Positions 17,678-24,655 of a DNA stretch of 64,000 nucleotides are shown piece after piece. A program made the translations under genes and the position numbers. Under the pieces are notes generated by a model. It ran no database searches, was not told the origin of the DNA, and was given only the letters and a program-made list of their open reading frames with translations. The DNA is taken from contig NZ_JAGJBY010000001.1 of the NCBI RefSeq assembly GCF_020010905.1, positions 3,740,001 through 3,804,000 on the forward strand, written 5' to 3'. This DNA comes from Streptomyces acidiscabies (GTDB lineage: Bacteria > Actinomycetota > Actinomycetes > Streptomycetales > Streptomycetaceae). How positions within the stretch are numbered: the stretch's first letter is position 1; each line of letters starts with the position of its first letter.

Positions 17678-17884
17678 TCAGGCCACTGCCACGATTCGGC
17701 CGGGGCCGGGCGGGCGGTGGGGGGCGATCACGCTGCCGTCCGGCAGTAGCTCACCTGTGTCCTCGAACAGTAGGACGCCGTTGCACAGCAGGCTCCAGCC
17801 TTGTTCCGGGTGGTGTGCCATCAGCCGGGCGCAGTCCCGGGCTGTGGAGTCGGCTGGCGGACACGGTGGCTGGTGCTGGCACAT
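17678..17884 (-). CDS. DUF5999 family small protein
   Basis: 68-aa cytoplasmic protein. The segment HHPEQGWSLLCNGVLLFEDT followed by GELLPDG and IAPHRP is the hallmark of the streptomycete DUF5999 family, of unknown function; three cysteines near the N-terminus (MCQHQPPCPPADSTARDC) could bind a metal. The start ATG 17884 gives the family's usual length; the frame is open a further 69 codons but those codons look non-coding. Alone in its transcription unit, with repeats downstream. Confidence 0.85.
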   Translation of the reverse strand: MCQHQPPCPPADSTARDCARLMAHHPEQGWSLLCNGVLLFEDTGELLPDGSVIAPHRPPGPGRIVAVA

Positions 17885-18167
17885 GGAAGGGATCTTTCGC
17901 TCTGTCGTGACGGATGAAGTGACCGGTGCGATGTGTGGATCGTGTGTCGTGTCGTTCTCGCGGCGCGAAGCGTCGTTCATGGCCGCCCCCGTTGTGATAA
18001 GTCGGTAGGAACCCAGTGTTGCTCTACGGGCATGGATCCGCAGGGATTTCGCGGTACCGCTCCTCACAGGTTCATGACGCGTCACTCGCACGGGCGGTTC
18101 AGTCCCGCCGCCCGGTCACTTCGGATGGTTCGAGCTGGTCACAACGGGCTAGTCCGGCAGGATGACG

Positions 18168-18752
18168 TCACGCGGGTGAGCTCAACAGGGGCGCCGGCGT
18201 GACCCGGTGGGTGAGCGCCGGGAGCAACTCCGCGACGCGGTGCGGGCGGTGGGCCGCGATGCCGGGCGGGGCCGGCGCCAGCGGGATCAGGACGTCCGCC
18301 GGTGCGGGGTGCCCGGTCGTGCCGTCCGACGCCCAGTCGCCGTGCAGCCAGAGTGTCAGCATGTACAGGCCGGGGACGGACAACAGGCGGGCCTGGACGT
18401 CGAGTTCGGTGGACTCCGCCTGACGCAGCGCCCGTTCCGTCGAGTCGATGTACGGGCCCTCGAAGAAATGCGAGAACGTCCAGCCGTCCGCCGTGAGACG
18501 GGTCTCCGCCGCGGCCACGGCCCGCTCCTGGCAGCGGATCAGGAACCGCCAGCCGGCCAGCCGGGTCTCGGGCACGCCCGCGGCGCTGATCCGCTCCAAC
18601 ACGTGCAGCGGGAGCGGGAGTTCGGGGACCGCCGGACCCTCGGCGGTCCTCAGGGACGGGGTGCGGGCCTCACGGACGGCCGTCGGGGAGCCGAGGGCGG
18701 TGAGGACGGAGCGCAGGGCGGGCGCGGGTGCCGGGGGGACATGCAGCGGCAT
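18168..18752 (-). CDS. Hypothetical protein
   Basis: 194 aa, no family recognised. There is no signal peptide. The middle (residues 50-140) is predicted mixed alpha/beta with HVLERISAAGVPETRLAGWR and WTFSHFFEGPYIDSTERALR; the latter part has YMLTLWLHGD. The coding look (G/C third positions, GAGAGG 9 nt before ATG 18752) supports a real gene. It stands alone between DUF5999 and a 0.59-kb non-coding stretch. Confidence 0.75.
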   Translation of the reverse strand: MPLHVPPAPAPALRSVLTALGSPTAVREARTPSLRTAEGPAVPELPLPLHVLERISAAGVPETRLAGWRFLIRCQERAVAAAETRLTADGWTFSHFFEGPYIDSTERALRQAESTELDVQARLLSVPGLYMLTLWLHGDWASDGTTGHPAPADVLIPLAPAPPGIAAHRPHRVAELLPALTHRVTPAPLLSSPA

Positions 18753-19340
18753 GGTGGGTCGCCTCTCATTCGACAGGCAAGGGTGTGGCGCGAGGGCGGG
18801 GGCGGACGGCGCTGTCAGCTCTCGGATTCGGGGCGGTGCGATCGGAGAGGCAGCGCCGTGGCCGGTGTGCCGGGTGCGTGCGATCTGTCGTCCGCGGCCT
18901 GAACGGCAGTTCCTTCGGCCGGGCTCCCGCCTTCTCCGCCTGTCGCGGAGTTTATACGACGCGTGTTCGGGGTGGGTTTCGGCTACCCGATCCGTTTCCC
19001 CGCCGCAAGCATCTATTCGGTCGGCGAAACGACTGAATCCTCCCGATTCAGAACACCCTCACCGGCGTCCACCTGGGAAAGTCTCCGCCGCGCGGTCGGC
19101 GTATTTCCGTCGGTGTTTTTCACGAGCAGCCGAGTTCCGGAAAAAGAGTTCCGCGCCGGGCTTCGTCGAATGTGTCGCCGGTCACTTATGGGGTGCTTAC
19201 GAGGGACTGGACCCAGCCTAGCGGGCCCCGGTCGGCGCCGGGGGCGTTATCGATCGTTCCGCTGGGCATCATCTTTCCTGACCCGGGACGACCCCCGGCG
19301 GCCGGGAGACCGGGCCGTCGGCCGAGGAGGGACGCTTCGT
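18753..19340. other. Non-coding stretch upstream of the GCS2-type ligase
   Basis: 588 bp with no credible gene on either strand. The part 18950-19200 is less GC-rich than its surroundings and contains CCGGAAAAAGAG and TATTTCCGTCGG tracts, consistent with promoter and untranslated leader for the ligase gene; no confident -35/-10 pair could be assigned. Confidence 0.5.
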
Positions 19341-20858
19341 ATGGGCGAGAAGGTCGTGGCAGGCGCGTTCGACCTGTCCGATCGGCAGCACTACCGCGAC
19401 AAGCTCCGGCAGTGCCTCGCGGGGCTGGAGCGGCTGCTGGCCGAGCAGCGCTTCGACCGCCCCAAGAACCTCATGGGGCTGGAGATCGAACTGAATCTCG
19501 CGGGTGCCGACGGTGCGCCGAGAATGTTGAACGGGCAGGTACTCGAACGTATCGCGAGCCGTGATTTCCAAACAGAACTCGCCAGGTTCAATCTGGAAGT
19601 CAACATAGCTCCACACCGGCTCGGTGGGCGGGTATTCGACCAGCTCGCCGAGGAACTCCGTACCTCCCTGGCATATGCGCACCGTAAGGCCCGGGAAGTC
19701 GACGCCGGAATCGTGATGATCGGGATTCTGCCCACCCTCGCTGCCGAGGATCTCGTCTCCGCGAACCTCTCCGAGGTCGACCGGTACGCCCTCCTCAACG
19801 ATCAGATCGTCGCCGCCCGCGGCGAGGACTTCACCCTCGACATCGACGGGGTCGAGCAGCTCTCCTGCACCGCCAAGTCCATCACCCCCGAGGCCGCCTG
19901 CACCTCCGTACAGCTCCATCTCCAGGTCACGCCCGGGCGGTTCGCCGATGTCTGGAACGCCGCTCAGGCCGTTGCCGCCGTCCAAGTCGCCGTCGGGGCC
20001 AACTCGCCGTTCCTCTTCGGGCGGGAGTTGTGGCGGGAGTCGCGGCCTCCGCTCTTCCTTCAGTCCACCGATACCCGGCCGCCCGAGCTTCAGGCCCAAG
20101 GGGTGCGGCCCCGGACCTGGTTCGGGGAGCGGTGGGTCTCCTCCGCGTACGAGCTGTTCGAGGAGAATCTTCGGTTCTTCCCTCCGCTCCTTCCCATCTG
20201 TGACGAAGAGGATCCGCTCGGGGTCATCGATGCCGGGGGGACTCCCAAGCTCGCCGAACTCGTCCTTCACAACGGGACCGTGTACCGGTGGAACCGGCCC
20301 GTCTACGGGGTTGCCGACGGGGTTCCTCATCTGCGGGTCGAGAATCGGGTGCTTCCCGCCGGGCCCACCATCACCGATGTGCTTGCCAACGCCGCGTTCT
20401 ACTACGGCGTCGTGCGGGCCCTTGCCGAGGAGTCTCGGCCCGTGTGGGCGCGGTTGCCCTTCGAGGCCGCTGCCTCCAACTTCGATGCCGCTTGTCGGTA
20501 CGGGATCGAGGCTCGGGTGTTGTGGCCTCGGCGGGGGCGGCTGGGTGGGGTGGGGGAGGTGGACGTGGTGAGTCTGGTGCGGGATGAGTTGTTGCCGTTG
20601 GCTGCTGCTGGGCTTGATGCGTGGGGGGTGGAGGCCGTGGATCGGGACTTCTATCTCGGGGTGATCGAGGAGCGGTGTCGGTTGCGGGTGAATGGGGCTA
20701 CCTGGCAGGTGGCTACGTTTCATGGGGCGCTGGAGGCGGGGGTGTCCCGTGAGGAGGCGTTGGCCGCTACTACCCGGCGGTATGGGGAGTTGATGCGGGC
20801 GGGGGAGCCTGTGCATTTGTGGCCTGTGGGGGTGGGGGAGGTTGCGGCGTTGGGGTGA
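19341..20858 (+). CDS. Glutamate-cysteine ligase family 2 (carboxylate-amine ligase)
   Basis: 505-aa ATP-dependent carboxylate-amine ligase of the GCS2 type. The N-terminal region has NLMGLEIELNLAG with the acidic residues that bind Mg-ATP in this family, followed by FNLEVNIAPHRLGG, and the substrate-binding core contains TSVQLHLQVTP and VGANSPFLFGRELW. Members ligate glutamate to an amine or thiol such as cysteine; the exact acceptor cannot be told here. ATG 19341 follows GAGGAGG at 10 nt; the open frame further upstream (to 18963) uses atypical codons. Monocistronic; the last 300 bp use unusually G-rich codons (GGG, GTG). Confidence 0.85.
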   Translation: MGEKVVAGAFDLSDRQHYRDKLRQCLAGLERLLAEQRFDRPKNLMGLEIELNLAGADGAPRMLNGQVLERIASRDFQTELARFNLEVNIAPHRLGGRVFDQLAEELRTSLAYAHRKAREVDAGIVMIGILPTLAAEDLVSANLSEVDRYALLNDQIVAARGEDFTLDIDGVEQLSCTAKSITPEAACTSVQLHLQVTPGRFADVWNAAQAVAAVQVAVGANSPFLFGRELWRESRPPLFLQSTDTRPPELQAQGVRPRTWFGERWVSSAYELFEENLRFFPPLLPICDEEDPLGVIDAGGTPKLAELVLHNGTVYRWNRPVYGVADGVPHLRVENRVLPAGPTITDVLANAAFYYGVVRALAEESRPVWARLPFEAAASNFDAACRYGIEARVLWPRRGRLGGVGEVDVVSLVRDELLPLAAAGLDAWGVEAVDRDFYLGVIEERCRLRVNGATWQVATFHGALEAGVSREEALAATTRRYGELMRAGEPVHLWPVGVGEVAALG

Positions 20859-20930
20859 CGTGGGGTTTTTCGCCCCCGCCGCCCCTACCCTCCCCCAAGC
20901 TCTTCGAGCAGGGGGGACCCCCACATCCTG

Positions 20931-20973
20931 AAGGGGCTCCGCCCCTTCGACCCCAGCCGGGGGCTTCGCCCCC
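20931..20973 (+). terminator. Paired GC-rich hairpins after the ligase gene
   Basis: Two strong stem-loops lie 70-115 bp after the ligase stop: AAGGGGC/GCCCCTT (20931-20947) and GGGGGC/GCCCCC (20959-20973), each with a three-base loop. They are part of a common streptomycete downstream block (CCCAAGCTCTTCGAGCAGGGGG precedes at 20894) that likely ends transcription although no U-tract is present. Confidence 0.6.
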
Positions 20974-20999
20974 TGGGCCCCCCGGGTGCGTGGTTTGGT

Positions 21000-21049
21000 G
21001 CGGGTGCGTTGTGGTTGCTCGCGCAGTTCCCCGCGCCCCTAAAAGACTA
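21000..21049 (+). repeat. Dispersed intergenic repeat, interrupted by the IS
   Basis: GTGGTTGCTCGCGCAGTTCC continuing into CCGCGCCCCTAAAAGACTA is a standard copy of the dispersed streptomycete repeat. Its 3' side resumes after the insertion sequence at 21925, so the element was cut by transposition. Another near-identical copy is at 37660-37707. Confidence 0.85.
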
Positions 21050-21924
21050 AGAGGTTGTCTCACGTGGTGAGTTTCGCGAGCTTCTTGTAGCAGGTCAGGG
21101 CGGCTGCGAGGCCGAGGAAGGCGAGGAAGTGCGATCCCTTCCGCTCGTATCGCACGGTGAGGCGGCGGTAGCCGAGCAGCCAGGCGATGGACCGTTCGAT
21201 CTTCCAGCGGTGCCGGCCGAGTCGCTCGCCGGACTCGATGCCCGGACGTGCGATGCGCGGGACCAGGCCCCGTTCACGGAGCCAGGCCAGGTGGTCGGCG
21301 GAGAAGTACGCCTTGTCCGCGCGGATCTTGACGGGACGTCGTCTTCGTGGTCCGCGCCGCGAGCGGACGGCGGGTATCGCCCGGATCAGCGGCTTGAACG
21401 CCTGGCTGTCGTGGAGGTTCGCGCCGGACACCGCGAGGGCGAGCGGGATGCCCTGGGCGTCGGACAGGACGTGCAGTTTGCTGCCCTTCTTGCCGCGGTC
21501 GACCGGGTTCGGCCCGGTCAGTGATCCCCCCTTTTCGCACGGACGGAGGCCGCGTCGATGATCGCCGAGGTCCAGTCCAGCTCACCCCTGGCGCCGAGTC
21601 GGTCGAGCACGGCCCGGTGCAGCCGGCGCCACAGGCCGGCTTCGGTCCAGGCCGTGAACCGGCGGTGCGCTGTCGCCGGGGACGTACCGAACGTCGGCGG
21701 CAGGTGCCGCCAGGCACACCCGCTGGTCAGTACGTACACCACCGCCGTGAACACGGCCCGCTCATCACGCGGAGCGGTCCCGCCTCCCTGCGGTCGAGCG
21801 ACGAACGACGGCAGCAACGGGGCGACCAGCTCCCAGAGTTCATCAGGAACCAGCCGCTTCGACAGATCGGCAGTCACGACCGACATCATGCCGCACGAAC
21901 ATCACGCCACATGAGACAACCTCT
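21050..21924 (-). mobile_element. IS5-family insertion sequence, complete, 875 bp
   Basis: Ends are inverted repeats sharing AGAGGTTGTCTCA at 21050-21062 and (reverse complement) 21912-21924, with weaker similarity for some bases more. The element carries one transposase gene split in two frames. It is flanked by identical AAAAGACTA 9-mers at 21041-21049 and 21925-21933. Intact ends, perfect target duplication and an uninterrupted pair of reading frames argue for recent insertion and possible activity. Confidence 0.95.
21060..21889 (-). CDS. IS5-family transposase, two frames joined by -1 frameshift
   Basis: DDE transposase encoded as orfA (21889-21518) and orfB (from the slip site to 21060). 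OrfA has the N-terminal region (LVPDELWELVAPLLPSF, CAWRHLPPTFG) and the first catalytic Asp in IIDAASVRAKRG. OrfB continues GPNPVDRGKKGSKLHVLSDA and holds the second Asp (RADKAYFSADHL) and the Glu (RWKIERSIAWLLGYRRL). The frames overlap at A4G6 (complement of 21526-21535), a classical -1 slippery run, so the full enzyme is made by programmed frameshifting. Stop of orfA immediately follows (GDH-stop at 21518). Confidence 0.93.
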
Positions 21925-22020
21925 AAAAGACTAGGGGAGCCGTGTGTTTCACACCTGTCCCGCGTTCCTCAGCAGCAGCGGCGCGTTCCGGCTGGGGGAA
22001 GATGGGGGGCCGGACAGGAA

Positions 22021-22824
22021 GTGGGTGGGTGCGTGGTGTCTTCTGCGGCTGAGGAGCAGCCCTTGGGGCGGGTTTCTCGGCGGGCGTTGCGGGATGAGAC
22101 CTTGCTGGTGCTGGGGGTGTCCCTGGGGGCCAGTGGGGTTTCCGCGCTCATTAGTTTTGTTGGGTCTGTTACCAAGCCTGGGGGGCTCAAGGATCAGACT
22201 GCGACCCTCAATGGGTCCGCTGCTCCTGGGCGGCCCTGGCTGGATCTTGCCTGGCAGTTGTTCGGGATCAGTAGTTCGTTGGTGCCTGTGGTGCTTGTCG
22301 CTCATTTTTTGATGCGGGAGCGGGCTTCGTTGCGGGTGCTTGGGTTTGATCGGACTCGGCCCTGGCCCGATCTGGGGCGGGGGGCCGGTGTCGCCGCTGT
22401 GATCGGGAGTAGTGGGATCGCGTTCTATCTCGCCGCGCGAGGGCTCGGGTTCAATCTGACCGTCGTGCCTGAGGCTTTGCCCGACGTGTGGTGGAAGTAC
22501 CCCGTGCTGGTGTTGTCCGCCTTGCAGAACGCGATCCTCGAAGAGGTCATCGTCGTGGGGTATCTGCTGCGTCGGCTGGGGCAGTTGGGGTGGGGGGCGG
22601 GGGCTGCGCTTGTTGCCAGTTCTGTGTTGCGGGGGTCTTATCACCTTTATCAGGGGATCGGGGGGTTCATCGGGAACATGGTGATGGGGGTGGTGTTCGT
22701 CTATCTGTATCGGCGGTGGGGGCGTGTGGGGCCGCTCGTTGTCGCGCATTCACTGCTCGATATCGGGGCTTTTGTGGGGTACGCCCTTCTCGCCGGGAAA
22801 GTCGACTGGTTGCCGACTCCCTGA
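22021..22824 (+). CDS. CPBP family intramembrane metalloprotease-like protein
   Basis: About 267-aa membrane protein with seven to eight hydrophobic segments. The CPBP/Abi motifs are visible: paired glutamates in AILEEVIVVGYLLRR, a histidine in GSYHLYQG and HSLLDIG near the C-terminus. The family includes CAAX-processing and bacteriocin-immunity proteases acting inside the membrane. GTG codons at 22021, 22033 and 22036 are all possible starts; AGGAA lies directly before 22021, so 22033 or 22036 may be used. Convergent with phzF-like gene, one base between stops. Confidence 0.82.
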   Translation: MGGCVVSSAAEEQPLGRVSRRALRDETLLVLGVSLGASGVSALISFVGSVTKPGGLKDQTATLNGSAAPGRPWLDLAWQLFGISSSLVPVVLVAHFLMRERASLRVLGFDRTRPWPDLGRGAGVAAVIGSSGIAFYLAARGLGFNLTVVPEALPDVWWKYPVLVLSALQNAILEEVIVVGYLLRRLGQLGWGAGAALVASSVLRGSYHLYQGIGGFIGNMVMGVVFVYLYRRWGRVGPLVVAHSLLDIGAFVGYALLAGKVDWLPTP

Positions 22825-22825
22825 G

Positions 22826-23635
22826 TCAGGCGAGGAGCTCGCCCTCGATGACCGTGACCGCGCGGCCGGTCAGGAGGGTGCGGTTGCCGCGTAGGGCGGT
22901 GCGGACTCGGCCCGCGCGCGAGGATGCCTGGAGGCCGGTGAGGTCGGGGCTGCCGAGGCGCTGGGACCAGAAGGGGGCCAGTGCCGTGTGGGCGCTGCCC
23001 GTGACCGGGTCCTCGTCGATGCCGACGTTCGGGAAGAAGCAGCGGGAGACGAAGTCGTAGCCGAGGGCGGGGTTCTCGGCGCGGGCCGTGGCGATGATGC
23101 CGCGCGTGGAGTACGCGGCGAGGGCCTTGTGGTCGGGGCGCAGGGCGTGGACGGTTTTCTCGTCGGGCAGCTCCACGACCAGGTCGCCCACGTTCGCGCC
23201 CGTGTCGTACGCGGACAGCGGTTGCGCGTCGAGTGCCTCCGCGACGCCGTCCGGGATCGCCACCTCCGTCAGCGGGGCCGTCGGGAAGTCCAGGGTGATC
23301 GAGCCGTCCTCGGCGGGGGTGGCGGTGAGGATGCCGCTAAGGGTGCGGAAGCGTACGGCGCCCTCGTGGGCGCCTGTCGTGTGCAGGACGTGCGCGGTCG
23401 CCAGGGTGGCGTGGCCGCACATCGCGACCTCCGTGGCGGGGGTGAACCAGCGCAGGGCCCAGTCCGCCTCGGGGTCGTCCGGCGTCGGGTGGGCGAACGC
23501 CGTCTCCGCGTGGTTGACCTCCAGCGCGATGTTCTGGAGGCGGTCGTCGTCGGGGTAGGAGTCCAGGAGCAGGACGCCCGCCGGGTTGCCGGAGAAGGGG
23601 CGGTCGGTGAACGCGTCCACGATTCTGATCTGCAT
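22826..23635 (-). CDS. PhzF-family isomerase/epimerase
   Basis: 269 aa, two-lobed diaminopimelate-epimerase-like fold. The catalytic glutamate is E44 in NHAETAF, and the conserved MCGHATLATAHVL and ITLDFPTAP plus GIDEDPVTGSAH segments are all present. Family members isomerise small carboxylic acids (PhzF in phenazine synthesis), but most actinobacterial paralogues have unknown substrates. No phenazine genes are nearby. Start ATG 23635; 80 bp of divergent spacer to the epimerase gene. Confidence 0.92.
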   Translation of the reverse strand: MQIRIVDAFTDRPFSGNPAGVLLLDSYPDDDRLQNIALEVNHAETAFAHPTPDDPEADWALRWFTPATEVAMCGHATLATAHVLHTTGAHEGAVRFRTLSGILTATPAEDGSITLDFPTAPLTEVAIPDGVAEALDAQPLSAYDTGANVGDLVVELPDEKTVHALRPDHKALAAYSTRGIIATARAENPALGYDFVSRCFFPNVGIDEDPVTGSAHTALAPFWSQRLGSPDLTGLQASSRAGRVRTALRGNRTLLTGRAVTVIEGELLA

Positions 23636-23715
23636 GGACGTGACAGTAGGGGGTGGCGGAGGCGGGGGACCAAGGCCAATCCGGGAAAACTGGACGGGTG
23701 CGAGGGAACTGGCGT

Positions 23716-24603
23716 ATGAGGTCGGACGTTGTTGTGGTCACAGGGGCCGGCGGGTTCGTCGGGACGGCGGCTGTGCGGGAGTTGCTGGCTCGGGGAGCGC
23801 GGGTCCGGGCGGTGGTGAGACGGGTTCCGGAGGAGGTGGTGGCGGGTGTCGAGTGGGTGACCGGTGATCTGACCGAGCCCGGTGCGGTGTCGGGAGTGTG
23901 CGAGGGCGCGCGGGCCGTCGTCCATCTCGCCTCGTACATCGGGGGCGACGAGGCGATGTGCCGGGCCGTGAACGTCGACGGGACCCGGGCCGTGATGGCC
24001 GAGGCCCGGCGGGGCGGGGTGCGGCGGGTGGTGCACCTGTCGACCGCCGCCGTGTACGGGGCCGGGCCGCACAGCGGGATCGAGGTCGGCGAGATCGTCG
24101 CCGAGCCGGTGTCGGCGGTGAGCCGGAGCCGGCTGGTCGGGGAAGGGTTCGCGTTGGAGGCGGGAGGTGTGGTGTTGCGGCCGGGACTGGTGCTGGGAGA
24201 GGGGGACCGGTGGGTGGTGCCGGGGCTGCGGGAGCTGGTGGCCCGGGTGCCGGGGGTGTGGGACGGCGGCCGGGCCCTGCTGTCCGTCGTCGACGTCGCC
24301 GATCTGGGGCGGCTGATCGCCTCGCTGGCCCTGGCGGAGGGGGTGGTGCCCGGTGGGGTGTACCACGCCAGCCATCCCGTGCCGGTGCGGATCGGGGAGC
24401 TGATCGCCGGGCTCGTGGCGCGGGGGGAGCTGCCGCCGGTGCCTGCGGTGGAGTGGAGCTGGGAGGAGTGTCTGGAGCGGTTCCGGGCGAGTGAAGGGCG
24501 GGCGAGTGAGCGGCAGTTCGCGTTGGTGGGGCGGGATCACTGGTACGTGAGCGAGGAGGTCTGGCGGGTCGCCGGGTGCGAGCCGAGGGGGCGGGGGTGG
24601 TGA
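23716..24603 (+). CDS. NAD-dependent epimerase/dehydratase-like protein with altered active site
   Basis: 295-aa extended SDR. The nucleotide loop VVVTGAGGFVG is intact, followed by the acidic DLTEPG and VVHLASYIGG segments, so NAD(P) binding is expected. The usual catalytic Ser/Tyr-x3-Lys is changed: where YxxxK should be, the sequence reads AVSRSRLVGE, as in a subgroup of actinobacterial natural-product enzymes. It may use another mechanism or be non-catalytic. ATG 23716 has only a weak GAGG in front. Divergent from the PhzF-like gene. Confidence 0.82.
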   Translation: MRSDVVVVTGAGGFVGTAAVRELLARGARVRAVVRRVPEEVVAGVEWVTGDLTEPGAVSGVCEGARAVVHLASYIGGDEAMCRAVNVDGTRAVMAEARRGGVRRVVHLSTAAVYGAGPHSGIEVGEIVAEPVSAVSRSRLVGEGFALEAGGVVLRPGLVLGEGDRWVVPGLRELVARVPGVWDGGRALLSVVDVADLGRLIASLALAEGVVPGGVYHASHPVPVRIGELIAGLVARGELPPVPAVEWSWEECLERFRASEGRASERQFALVGRDHWYVSEEVWRVAGCEPRGRGW

Positions 24604-24655
24604 CTTGGGGGCCCTGATCCTCGTACGACTTGGTGGTTGCCGTACGAGGGGGCGC

